This document shows positions 22,595 through 34,084 of a stretch of DNA of 64,000 nt, one piece after another. This DNA comes from Erodium maritimum (lineage: Eukaryota > Streptophyta > Magnoliopsida > Geraniales > Geraniaceae). The notes under the pieces are model-generated. The model was not told the DNA's origin and searched no databases. It worked only from the letters and a program-made list of their open reading frames with translations. Within the stretch, counting starts at the first letter, position 1. Each line of letters begins with the position of its first letter. Location of the stretch: the NCBI GenBank assembly GCA_963921825.1, contig OY997589.1:44154638-44218637 (forward strand), written 5' to 3'. The position numbers and the translations under genes are program-made.

Positions 22595-24506
22595 ATGATG
22601 CCCGCTTTGTCCTTCCTAAAGATTTGTGGTTGCGAGGCTTATGTGAAACATTTGGTTTCGACTAAGCTCGAACCAAGATCTGAGATATGCACCTTCGTGT
22701 GGTATCCCAAAGCAACAAGGGGATACTACTTCTACAATCCCAGTGAGAACATGGTGTTCATCGCATGGGGTGGGGTCTTTATGGAAAAGGAGTTTTGTTT
22801 CCAAAGACGTCATTGGGAGGACTGTGCATCTCGAAGAAATTCAGGATGATACAGATCTGTCTAAACCAATTGGCAACCCAGTAGAAAGAAGCCAGAGATT
22901 GTCGTAGAGTAAGAACCAATTCCTGTTACAATTCCGGAAGGTCCAAGGCGATTTGAAAGGACCAATCTTCCTCCTCCAAGATATGGTATCCGGAGGTGAC
23001 AATGAAGTCATGGTGGATCACGATGATCCAGCCACCTTTCAGGAAGTCGTGGATGGGCCCAACTCCGAGTTATGGCTGGGAGCCATGAGGGAGGAAATGC
23101 AATCCATGTCGGACAACCGAATCTGGGAACCGGTTGATCCCATCAATGGTGTGAGGACCATCGGATGCAAATGGATCTTCAAGGTGAAGATGGACATGGA
23201 CGGCAAACCTCTGACCTACAAAGCTCAACTGGTGGCGAAAGGTTATAGGCATGGATTGACTATGAGGAAACCTTCTCCTTAGTGGCTATGGTCAAAATCG
23301 ATCCAAATTCTTCTTGACATAACTGCGTATCATAATTACGAGATATGGCAAGTGGATGTCAAAACCGCTTTCCTAAATGGAAATTTGACTGAGTACGTTT
23401 GTATGTCTCGGCCCAAAGGTTTTGACGATCCGAAGAATAAAGGAAAGATTTATAAGTTGTTGAAATCCATTTATGGATTGAAACGAACTTCTCGGAGTTG
23501 GATCCTTCGTTTTGATGAAGCTGTAATTGGATTTGGCTTAATCAAGAGCGATGATGAATCTTGCGTTTATAAGAAGGCTAGTGGGAGCAAGATTACCTTT
23601 CTGGTTCTCATTGAAAACGACATCCCAACCTTGCACGAGACTAAAGCTTGGTTGAGGAAGTGTTTTTCAATAAAGGACTTAGGCGATGCTTCTTATATCT
23701 TAAGGATTAAGATATGTAGAGATCGCACCAAGAGGGTCTTGGATTTAAGTCAGGGAACCTATGTGAACAAGGCATTGAGTAGGTTCTTAATGCTCGATTC
23801 AAAGAAAGGACACTTACCCACTAGTCATGGCATTCATCTCAACAAAACTCAGTGTCCTAAGACACCTGATGAGCTGAAAAGGATGATGAAAATCCTATGC
23901 GCCTGGGGGCAGGATCGATCATATATGCCATGACATGTATGAGACCAGACGTCTCGTAAGCCTTATGTTGTACCAGTAGACATCATTCTAACCCGGGGGA
24001 AAGATGATGCTGAACTAGTCGTCGAAGGATGAGTAGACGCTAGTTTTCCAAGACAAATCCAGATGACTTTAGAAGTCAATCAGGATATGTGTTTACGCTG
24101 AATGACAGAGTTTTAGCTGGGACAGCGTAAAGCAATATATCATTGCCGAATCTACGACAGAGGCCAAGTACATGGATGCTGCAGAGGCAGCTAAGGAGGC
24201 TATGTGGATTTGGAAATTCATGGCAGGGCTGGGTGTAATTAAAAACCCATCCAGCCCGGTGAATCCATCTTACGACAACACAAGGGCCATTGCGCAAGCT
24301 AAAAGCCTAGATCGTATAACAAATCCAAACATGTACTGCGGCGTATCCACCTCATCAGATAAATACTGAACTGAGGTGAAGTGAAGATAACCGATATTGC
24401 AACAGATGATAACATAGCCAACCCTTTGACTAAGGCAGTGTCACTGCCTGAACATGTTAGACATGTAAAGTCGATGGGGACATATTGGAGTTTAGATTGG
24501 AACTAG
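22595..24506 (+). pseudogene. Copia Y integrase tail, reverse transcriptase and RNase H remnant
   Basis: The C-terminal integrase segment (LSFLKICGCEAYVKHLVS..., GYYFYNPSENMVF) leads into RT: GCKWIFKVKMDMDGKP and YKAQLVAKGY, a frameshift near 23250 with loss of about a dozen bases, then DVKTAFLNGNLTEYV (first catalytic Asp present) and LVLIENDIPTL. The Y-x-DD catalytic motif expected between LVL and I-x-ND is absent; the gap matches a 21-bp in-frame deletion by family comparison. RNase H follows with EAKYMDAAEAAKEAMWIWKF and DNTRAIAQAKSLD, and a tail ending ANPLTKAVSLPEH. A purine tract, aagtgggagat, precedes the 3' LTR. Confidence 0.85.
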
Positions 24507-24509
24507 GGC

Positions 24510-24520
24510 AAGTGGGAGAT
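24510..24520 (+). other. Copia Y polypurine tract
   Basis: aagtgggagat, directly before the 3' LTR start TGTTAG; the same tract ends copia X at 28170-28180. Confidence 0.8.
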
Positions 24521-26208
24521 TGTTAGTCTTAGTGCTCGTAGTTCAATCCTAAATGTCCAAATGTATATATCATCGTTAGCAATAAAATTAAAGCGGCTTT
24601 ATATTACTTATGTGTTGGAGTAATATATCGATGTGTGCTCTGATCTATGCCCATCATGCGAATAGAACCATAGATCGAGATAGATCACACTCGATGGGTC
24701 CCTAGTCAACAAAGCTTCACTAGAAGCGACTAGTATGAAAGATGACTCTTTATGGCTTACGTTCTGTTAGTCATTGGAATGGGATTCCGGAGTCTGATCA
24801 TAGATATCATGTGGGACATGATATTGGACGACCCGCCCTGAATATGTGCCATAGATTAAGTCATGAACATATTCAGTGTTGTAGCTTGTTATGTATCCTT
24901 AGACCAAGGAGTCTTTGTGATCGCTATGTAGTCAACAACTGAGTTTGACCTGAGCCTAACGTTGTCCGTAACAGGGCTTCCATAACGGCCAGGATTGGCT
25001 TGGGGACGGGCTACATGAGTGACACGAAAGGCGGCTAAGGGATTTATCCCTCGTACTAAGGTATGGGAAAGATATCGGTTCTCGGCCGCTTGATCGAGAG
25101 TGACTGGAAGAATAGCATGGCCATGCACATGATACTAGGTATCATATCTTCAGTCATCTCACATATCAAGGAACGGTGATTGAGAATAATAAGGATGACG
25201 GCTCTATGCCTTATCTCAATCAGGATATCGGAGATAAAAGGATAATGACAGGGACGACGGAAAGGTTAGAATCGACAGGGTCGATTCGTTATGTAGTGTC
25301 AGGCATTACTAAAGTCTCGTTAGTTGCCACTTAAATAGGATCAAGTAAAATGGGATTTTACGTTGATCTATTGACATGCATAAACCTAAGGGTCACACCG
25401 GAGGATGAAACTCATTGACACATTTATGGAGAATGGCCAAAAGGGAGTTGTCTCGGGACATGACCAAAACTGGGTTTTGGGTCATGTGCCCGTAAGTGAA
25501 TAGGACTTTACGGATCAAGACAAGGCTTGGAGTCTTGGGATTGATCGCGTCGGATAATGTTGGACATTTCCGGTATGGAAGGCATGGAGGTGATGAGCGA
25601 ATCACGGGACCTCGTTGGAAATGTGCACGGGCAATGTTCCAAGAGGCCCATGGAAGGCCCATGCAACCAAGGCCCATGGAACTAATTAATCAAGTCTTGA
25701 TTAATTAGTACTAAGTAAGCAAGACAAGGATTAAGGTGTTGGTGATTCACCACCTAACCCAATCTTGTCTTGCCATACTTTGTCCTATTTACACCTTACT
25801 TGACACCATACTTGTCCCATGCCTTTAGTTGGACAAGTATGAGTTTTGTTATGTTTAAGTCATCTTTTTTCAACATAACAAAGACAAGACAAGAATAGGA
25901 AACACATTTTCTCTCCCTCTTCCATGGCCATTTCGGGTTTGGCTAGTTTCCTCCTCCATTTTTGTGTTCTTGAGTCCTCAAAGAGAAGAACTACGTGGCT
26001 TTGATTCCCATGTGGATACGTAAGCGTCTTGGAGACTCAAGCCAATTATTCGTTAACCGGTGTTCTTGTTTTGGTAAGAGATAGTGCTGAATTTTTCTCT
26101 TGTGAATCCATTCTTTGTTAGTTGTTTCATGGTTTTAATCGTCTCTTGGTTTTTATTGATTTTCCGCTGCGAGTTGGTTCATCTCCAACCCTACCTCGAG
26201 ACCCAACA
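24521..26208 (+). repeat. Copia Y 3' LTR
   Basis: 1688 bp, ending ACCCAACA and followed by the target copy GAATG. Few differences from the Y 5' LTR by eye. Confidence 0.95.
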
Positions 26209-26213
26209 GAATG

Positions 26214-28166
26214 GTGTGGAAGGGACACCATTTTAAAAATGGTACGGGATGATGCCCGCTTTGTCCTTCCTAAAGATTTGTGATTGCGAGGCTTATGTTA
26301 AACATTTGGTTTCGACTAAGCTCGAACCAAGATCTGAGATATGCACCTTCGTGTGGTATCCCAAAGCAACAAGGGGATACTATTTCTACAATCCCAGTGA
26401 GAACATGGTGTTCGTCGCTTGGGGTGGGGTCTTTATGGAAAAGAAGTTTTGTTTCCAAAGACGTCATTGGGAGGACTGTGCATCTCGAAGAAATTCAGGA
26501 TGGTACAGATCTGTCTAAACCAATTGACAACCCAGTAGAAAGGAGCCAGAGATTGTCGTAGAGTGAGAACCAATTCCTGTTACAATTCCGGAAGGTCCAA
26601 GGCGATTTGAAAGGGTCAATCTTCCACCTCCAAGATATGGTATCCGGAGGTGACAATGAAGTCATGGTGGATCACGATGATCCAGCCACCTTTCAAGAAG
26701 TCGTGGATGGGCCCGACTCCGAGTTATGGCTGGGAGCCATGAGGGAGGAAATGCAATCCATGTCGGACAACCGAGTCTGGGAACCGGCTGATCCCATCAA
26801 TGGTGTGAGGACCATCGGATGCAAATGGATCTTCAAGGTGAAGATGGACATGGACAACAACCCTCTGACCTACAAAGCTCAACTGGTGGCGAAAGGTTAT
26901 AGGCAGATCCAATGGATTGACTATGAGGAAACCTTCTCCCTAGTGGCTATGGTCAAAATCGATCCAAATTCTTCTTGACATAACTGCGTATCATAATTAC
27001 GAGATATGGCAAGTGGATGTCAAAACCGCTTTCCTAAATAGAAATTGACTGAGTACGTTTGTATGTCTCGGCCCAAAGGTTTTGATGATCCGAAGAATAA
27101 GGGAAAGAGTTATAAGTTGTTGAAATCCATTTATGGATTGAAACGAACTTCTCGGAGTTGGATCCTTCGTTTTGATGAAGCTATAATTGGATTTGGCTTA
27201 ATCAAGAACGAGGATGAATCTTGCGTTTATAAGAAGGCTAGTGGGAGCAAGATTACCTTTTTGGTTCTCATTGAAAACGACATCCCAACCTTGGACGAGA
27301 CTTAAGCTTGGTTGAGGAAGTGTTTTTCAATAAATGACTTAGGCGATGCTTCTTATATCTTAGGGATTAAGATATGTAGAGATCGCACCAAAAGGGTTTT
27401 GGATTTAAGTCAGGGAACCTATGTGAACAAGGCATTGAGTAGGTTCTTAATGCTCGATTCAAAGAAAGTACTCTTACCCACTAGTGATGGCATTCATCTC
27501 AGCAAGACTCGGTGTCCTAAGACAGCTGATGAGCTGAAAAGGATGATGAGAATCCTATGAGCCTAGGGGCAGGATCGATCATCTATGCCATGACATGTAT
27601 GAGACCGGACGTCTCGTAAGCCTTATGTTGTACCAGTAGACATCATTCTAACCCGGGGGAAAGATGATGCTGAACTAGTCGTCGAAGGATGAGTAGACGC
27701 TAGTTTTCCAAGACAAATCCAGATGACTTTAAAAGTCAGTCAGGATATGTGTTTACGCTGAATGGCAGAGCTTTAGCTGGGAGAGCGTAAAGCAAGATAC
27801 CATTGCCGAATCTACGACAGAGGCCAAGTACATGGATGCTGCAGAGGCAGCTAAAGAGGCTATGTGGATTTGGAAATTCATGGCAGGGCTGGGTGTAATT
27901 AAAAACCCATCCAGCCCCGTGAATCCATCTTGCGACAACACAAGGGCCATTGCGCAAGCTAAAAGCCTAGATCGTATAACAAATCCAAACATGTACTGCG
28001 GCGTATCCACCTCATCAGATAAATACTGAACTGAGGTGAAGTGAAGATAACCTATATTGCAACAGATGATAACATAACCAACCCTTTGACTAAGGCAGTG
28101 TCGCTGCCTGAACATATTAGACATGTAAAGTCGATGGGAACATATTGGAGTTTAGATTGGAACTAG
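26214..28166 (+). pseudogene. Copia X integrase tail, reverse transcriptase and RNase H (3' part of X)
   Basis: Directly continues X's pol beyond the Y insertion. The landmarks match Y: LSFLKICDCEAYVKHL, GCKWIFKVKMDMD, a longer RT join (YRQIQWIDYEETFSLVAMVK) that retains codons lost in Y, then a frameshift near 27040, EYVCMSRPKGFDD, LVLIENDIPTLDET with the same missing Y-x-DD motif, a TAA at 27303-27305, GDASYILGIKICRD, and RNase H motifs MDAAEAAKEAMWIWKF and CDNTRAIAQAKS. Confidence 0.85.
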
Positions 28167-28169
28167 GGC

Positions 28170-28180
28170 AAGTGGGAGAT
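28170..28180 (+). other. Copia X polypurine tract
   Basis: aagtgggagat, directly before the X 3' LTR. Confidence 0.8.
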
Positions 28181-29868
28181 TGTTAGTCTTAGTGCCCGTA
28201 GTTCAATCCTAAATGTCCAAATGTATATATCATCGTTAGCAATAAAATTAAAGCGGCTTTATATTACTTATGTGTTGGAGTAATATATCGATGTGTGCTC
28301 TGATCTATGCCCACCATACGAATAGAACCATAGATCGAGATAGATCACACTCGATGGGTCCCTAGTCAACAAAGCTTCACTAGAAGCGACTAGTATGAAA
28401 GATGGCTCTTTATGGCTTACGTTCTGTTAGTCATTGGAATGGGATTCCGGAGTCTGATCATAGATATCATGTGGGACATGATATTGGACGACCCGCCCTG
28501 AATATGTTCCATAGATTAAGTCATGAACATATTCAGTGTTGTAGCTTGTCATGTATCCTTAGACCAAGGAGTCTTTGTGATCGCTATGTAGTCAACAACT
28601 GAGTTTGACCTGAGCCTAACGTTGTCCGTAACAGGGCTTCCATAACGGCCAAGATTGGCTTGGGGACGGGCTACATGAGTGACACGAAAGACGGCTAAGG
28701 GATTTATCCCTCATACTAAGGTATGGGAAAGATATCGGTTCTCGGCCACTTGATCGAGAGTGACTGGAAGAATAGCATGGCCATGCACATGATACTGGGT
28801 ATCATATCTTCAGTCATCTCACATATCAAGGAACGGTGATTGAGAATAATAAGGATGACGGCTCTATGCCTTATCTCAATCAGGATATCGGAGATAAAAG
28901 GATAATGACAGGGACGACGGAAAGGTTAGAATCGACAGGGTCGATTCGTTATGTAATGTCGGGCAATACTAAAGTCTCGTTAGTTGCCACTTAAATAGGA
29001 TCAAGTAAAATGGGATTTTACGTTGATCTATTGACATGCATAAACCTAAGGGTCACACCGGAGGATGAAACTCATTGACACATTTATGGAGAATGGCCAA
29101 AAGGGAGTTGTCTCGGGACATGACCAAAACTGGGTTTTGGGTCATGTGCCCGTAAGTGAATAGGACTTTACGGATCGAGACAAGGCTTGGAGTCTTGGGA
29201 TTGATCGCGTCGGATAATGTTGGACATTTCCGGTATGGAAGGCTTGGAGGCGATGAGCGAATCACGGGACCTCGTTGGAAATGGCCACGGGCCATGTTCC
29301 AAGAGGCCCATGAAAGGCCCATGCAACCAAGGCCCATGGAACTAATTAATCAAGTCTTGATTAATTAGTACTAAGTAAGCAAGACAAGGATTAAGGTGTT
29401 GGTGATTCACCACCTAACCCAATCTTGTCTTGCCATACTTTGTCCTATTTACACCTTACTTGACACCATACTTGTCCCATGCCTTTAGTTGGACAAGTAT
29501 GGGTTTTGTTATGTTTAAGTCATCTTTTTTCAACATAACAAACACAAGACAAGAATAGGAAACACAACTTCTCTCTCCCTTCCCTTGCAATTTCGGGTTT
29601 GGCAAGCTCCCACCTCCATTTTTGTGTTCTTGAGTCCTCAAAGAGAAGAACTACGTGGCTTGGATTCCCATGTGGATACGTAGGCGTCTTGGAGACTCAA
29701 GCCAATCATTCGTTACCCGGTGTTCTTGTTTTGGTAAGAACTAGTGCTGAATTTTTCTCTTGTGAATCCATTCTTTGTTAGTTGTTTCATGGTTTTAATC
29801 GTCTCTTGGTTTTCCTTGATTTTCCGCTGCAAGTTGGTTCATCTCCAACCATACCTCGAGACCCAACA
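28181..29868 (+). repeat. Copia X 3' LTR
   Basis: 1688 bp, ends ACCCAACA, followed by the outer target copy CAGCC. It pairs with 12967-14654 by shared variants. Confidence 0.95.
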
Positions 29869-31141
29869 CAGCCACCCACGGCTAAGGGTGGCCGGGTGGG
29901 GCCTACGTGTCGGGTCTCGGGTTTTTCGTGTTCGGGTGGTTTAGGACGATCCCCAAGTCGTTAATCCACACTCGGAACGAATTTTGGAATTAAATTGTGA
30001 AAGTTGGAATGACGGGTTTAGAAACTTTAAACGCGAATTAAATTTCTCGGAAGTCGGAAATTGATTCCGTCGATTGCGTTGGAACCCTAGAATTATTCTA
30101 AGATCGTAGAAACGAAAACGGAAATTTTCGGAGCCCCGGAAGGGCGTTTTCCAATCCCGGGCAGATTTGCCAACCGGGCGAATCGGGCCTTTACGGGCCC
30201 GTTTTTGACAATGTCAAGTAATTGGGAAGTTTGGGTGTGATCGACATTACCGGGGTTGCGTTTGGGCGTCAAATTCTTTAATTTCAGTTTTGTCTACGAA
30301 CTTAAAAAGTGCTTTAATTGTGATCTTGTTAGATCGTGCCGAGGACCGCGGAAAGGGAAAGCTAGGCGAGTGATCGCGAGCACGCCGAAGCTTGGGCGTG
30401 GACTTTTGTGGAAGCGTTACGAGGTAGGGAAAAGTAGCCGGATCTCGGCCTTGACTAGGGAAAGTTAACAGTAGAATTGCATGTGACACCTAGTGGTGTC
30501 GTAGGATGAGTAAGTTTATCGAACACTAGAAATGGAGGCGACACTTAGTGGTGTCGTATGATACGGGAACGTATCGAACAATAGAAAGTCATGTGACACT
30601 TAGTAGTGCCGTAGGATAAGTGAACTTATCGAACAATAGAAATACTTGTGGCATTTGGTTGTGCCAGGAGGTTGATTGTATTGTTTCTGTTTGTGGGTGG
30701 CCATGAGTGCCCGTAGGAAGTTGAACCCGTGTTTTACTATTTGTGTGTCGTGGGTGGCCATGAGTGCCCGTGGGGAGTTGAACCCGTGTTTTACTATTTG
30801 TGTGTCGTGGGTGGCCATGAGTGCCCGTGGGGAGTTGAACCCGTGTTTTACTGTTTGTGCGTCGTGGGTAGCCATGAGTGCCCGTGGGGAGTTGAACCCG
30901 TATTTTACTGTTTGTGTGTCGTGGGTGGCCATGAGTGCCCGTGGGGAGTTGAACCCGTGTTTTACTATTTGTGCGTCGTGGGTGGCCATGAGTGCCCGTG
31001 GGGAGTTGAACCCGTGTTTTACTGTTTGTGCGTCGTGGGTGGCCATGAGTGCCCGTGGGGAGTTGAACCTGTGTATTACTGTTGGTGTGTCGTGGGTGGC
31101 CATGTGTGCCTTTGGGGTGTTGACCCGTGTATTACTGTTGA
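29869..31141 (+). repeat. Element A 5' LTR, piece 2
   Basis: Continues the LTR broken at 12966 (cagccacccacggc...) and matches 59870-61160 of element C. It carries most of the 57-bp minisatellite and stops at the reverse solo LTR. Confidence 0.88.
30690..31141. repeat. 57-bp minisatellite in the element A LTR
   Basis: Eight units of a gggtggccatgagtgcccgt-type repeat (for example at 30695, 30752 and 30809), continuing after the solo LTR at 34085-34240. Since 57 is 19 codons, frames stay open across the array on both strands; these are not genes. Confidence 0.92.
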
Positions 31142-34084
31142 TGTCACGCCCCAATTTCAGTAAACCGAACTCGGGACGCGAACGTTTAGAATAAGAAAAC
31201 ACTTTGAAAACATTTCCATTAAAACATTTTACAATAACAATTTAGTCAACAAAAGATAATTACAATTCAAATAAAACGTCCCACAAGCGGACAAAAAGGC
31301 GAGGCATCCGTCGCTAGACCAAAAGTAATAACCGGACTCCGCTCCTAGCTCCAGAAGCTTCGAGAGCTCACCTAGTCCGTCCCACGAACAGTACCTGTAG
31401 GAAAAGCAGCTAGGGGTGAGCGTTCTCTCACCACCACGGATAACAGACTGACTACGGCATAGTTAGCAGACAATGCCGGTAACACTAACAACAGACTCAA
31501 CTCCGGGGATCACTGTCCCCAATCCAAGTACTCTGACTGACAAACACCCACGGTGACCTTCCTCGAACGACTCGACACTCAAACACGTAAGTAGACACGA
31601 CACAACGATCACGACCTCTTCCAAGGACTCAAAGGAACTACGCAACACCAAACAAGATCACAAAGGATTGCACACCAAACAAGATCACAAAGGATCGCAA
31701 ACTAGCTGCTCAGTAACCTCTCTCACCCATGCGCTTTGCCGAACCACTCAGGCCAGGCGGTCGACCTGTCTCACTCACGCACTTTGCCGAACCACTCAGG
31801 CCAGGCTGTCGACCTGTCTCACTCACCTCTCTCACTCACGCACTTTGCCGAACCACTCAGGCCAGGCTGTCGACCTGTCTCACTCACGCACTTTGCCGAA
31901 CCACTCAGGCCAGGCTGTCGACCTGTCTCACTCACCTCTCTCACTCAGGCAACCACAATCACAATCACAATCACCAACACAAACACAAGCAAGTTCGACA
32001 ACACAGGCACTCAAGGCCACTCAAGACACCTCAACAATCAAGACTCGGGTCCAACAACCCCACGGGCACTCACTGCCACTCAAGACACACCAACGATCAA
32101 GACTCGGGTTCAACAACCCCACGGCACTCACGACCACCCCAAAACACCGAAACGACAACACGGGCTCTCATGGCCACCCAAAACTCAGCAATAAATAACA
32201 CGGGCTCTCAAGGCCCCCCAAGACTCAGCAATAAATAACACGGGCTCTCAAGGCCACTCAACTCAACCGTAAATAACACACAACAACCTCCGGCATAAAC
32301 GATGCCTCCAACAGTCCTAAGATCGCTTGTTTCACAAACAACCTCCGGGCATGGTCATATGCCTCCAGTAAATCAATTAACGCTAAGTTCTCTGCTCCTA
32401 CGACACTACTAAGTGTCACATGCTTTTCTCATAAGCGCTACGATCCCGTATCATGCATTTCTAATAATTACTACAATCCCGTAAGAGGCTTTTCTAATAA
32501 TCGATAACCTAGATAACCCACGACACCCCGGTGTCACATGCAATTCTACTATTAACTTTCCATAGTCAGGGCCGAGATTCGGCTACTTTTCCCTACCTCA
32601 ACTGAAGAGCAACCGCTACGCTTCCTAGCTGCTGACGTTCTGGCTCGCTACCCCCGAGCTTCACTTCGATCGAAGCCGGATGCTAAAGAGAACACGAAAG
32701 CCATAGATTAATAACGGTTCCGCCGTTAAGTTAAAGGTTACGACGGATCGGGTCCGAGCACCCGCGCACCGAACCCAGGTTTGATCTAAACCCAGTTTAA
32801 ACCCCTTTTAACTTAAAACCGTCGTTGAACTCCCTTGTTTTATCTAATTCCGGTTTTGATTTTAAAACAAAACGACTTCCTTCCGTTCGTTTCCAAACTC
32901 GATATTTTTGGTCCCAAACCCTTAATAAGCCGACCGGCTTTGTTTCCCTTTTTCGATTTAACTTAACTCAAGTTTAAACTTAAAAACCGACATTCATTTT
33001 AAAACCCGTTTAATTTAATCAGATTTAGTTTTATCAACTTTCTTAAGAATTCAAAACTGATTTTCCCCTTTTTTCCTTTTACAATTAATTTTCGTTTCAA
33101 ATAACAACCTCTTTAATTAACTCTGATTTTGTTCAATTATTTCCCTTTTCAATTCAAATCAGTTCTAAAAATTAATCAAATTCATTACAGGTTTAATAGA
33201 TACAGATTTTCTCAACAAATCCAAATTGGCTCGAATTTAACAACACGGGAAACCGACAAATGAGGGGCTCGGGTTTGAAACCGGCCGGCCACCGACGGGG
33301 ACGCCGCCGGCGACCAAACCTCGTGGTGAGAACCTCACCGTGGAAGATGAGGTGGTGGAGCACGACGGAGGGAGTGGCGGTGGTGGCCGGATCTGGACGG
33401 AGGCGAGCGTGAGGGGCGGAGTAGGGCGGCGGCTCGGCGGTGGCGCGGTGAGGACGAGCTCGGGCTCGGGACGACGAGCTCGGGCTCGAGACTGAGTGAG
33501 GACGGAGGCGGTGACGGCCGGAATCGATGGACGGCGTCGGGAATTAGAGGCGAGGATGAGGGAGGACGGGTGGTCGGAGACGGTGATTTCCGGCGAGACA
33601 AGCCCGAGAGAGGGAGGGGTTCGGCCAAAGGTGGCGGCGGCGACGTGAGCTGGCGAAGGCGTGGCCGACCGGAGAAGGAGGGGCTCGGTGAGGGACGGCC
33701 AGGCTCGGGATCCGAGAGGGAGGTGGAAGAGGGGGTCGAGGGCGGTGGCTACGGGTGTGGGAGGGCGGTGGCCGGACGGAGAAGGAAGGGAGACGGGGGC
33801 GGCGTGGGGACGAGGGTGAGAGGGAGGTGTGGACGGACTCGGGACCGGCGGCCGGCGACGGGAGTTGAGAGGAGGGTGGGAGGTCGGTGAGGGTTCGGGA
33901 ACGGGAGAGGAGATGGGGCGGCTGAGTGGGGGAAGAAGATGAAGTGATGAGTAATGGGTTGAAACCCTAAAAAGGGTCTTTATACCCTGGGCTTGGGTCG
34001 GGTCAACACTTGGGCCGGTTCTGACTCGGGCCGGGTCAGTCCGGTTCAGCCCAAAACCTTTTTTTTTTTGAAGCGGGTTTTACA
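31142..34084 (-). mobile_element. Reverse solo LTR of a related gypsy subfamily, inside element A's LTR
   Basis: Starts TGTCACGCCCC and ends GGGTTTTACA (reverse complement of TG...CA LTR ends). The flanks GTTGA (31137-31141) and GTTGG (34085-34089) form a target duplication with one mismatch, and the minisatellite resumes in register after it. It shares the palindrome (near 31417) and the gtgatctt-rich stretch with the family. The right half (32.6-34.0 kb) diverges and includes a G+C-rich tract (33240-33960), so it belongs to another subfamily. The long predicted frames in it are compositional artefacts. Confidence 0.85.
31733..31950. repeat. LTR minisatellite with gccaggctgtcgacctgtc core
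   Basis: Four to five copies of a unit containing tttgccgaaccactcaggcc, at the LTR position that holds other minisatellites in elements B and C. Confidence 0.85.

Larger units (their letters stand above)
17772..26208 (+). mobile_element. Ty1/copia element Y, nested inside copia X
   Basis: LTRs at 17772-19459 and 24521-26208, both 1688 bp, of the same family as X. The target duplication GAATG is at 17767-17771 and 26209-26213. Removing Y and one duplication joins X's integrase region to its next segment. Y's LTRs share variants absent from X's pair (tgtgccatag near 18096 and 24844; catggccatt near 19175 and 25923). The internal region is 5061 bp with all copia domains present but broken. Confidence 0.95.
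12967..29868 (+). mobile_element. Ty1/copia element X (host of nested copia Y)
   Basis: The outer LTRs (12967-14654 and 28181-29868, both 1688 bp) start TGTTAGTC and end ACCCAACA. The flanks carry the duplication CAGCC (12962-12966 and 29869-29873). The internal region is split into 14655-17771 and 26214-28180 by copia Y; without Y the element is about 8.46 kb. The outer LTRs share private variants (tgttccatag near 13291 and 28505; cttgcaattt near 14370 and 29584) that Y's LTRs lack, which confirms the pairing. The gene order gag-PR-IN-RT-RNaseH is copia-like. All coding parts are defective. Confidence 0.95.

Noticed and set aside
12967-29868. Tandem LTR-internal-LTR array made by unequal recombination
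   Set aside because: The GAATG duplication around 17772-26208, the exact continuation of X's integrase at 26214 and the paired LTR variants support nesting instead.
30600-31202. Long open frames on both strands (up to 200 codons) with a 19-residue repeat
   Set aside because: They exist because the minisatellite unit is 57 bp, a multiple of three. The same DNA in other LTRs has 58-bp units with no such frame, so they are not genes.
31668-32238. Three overlapping plus-strand frames of 150-176 codons
   Set aside because: They lie wholly in LTR minisatellites of the reverse solo LTR and are open in all three frames because of repeat composition.
33335-33890. G+C-rich Gly/Arg and Pro/Ser frames on opposite strands
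   Set aside because: They sit inside the reverse solo LTR in a G/A-rich tract with few stops; no domain and no family counterpart.
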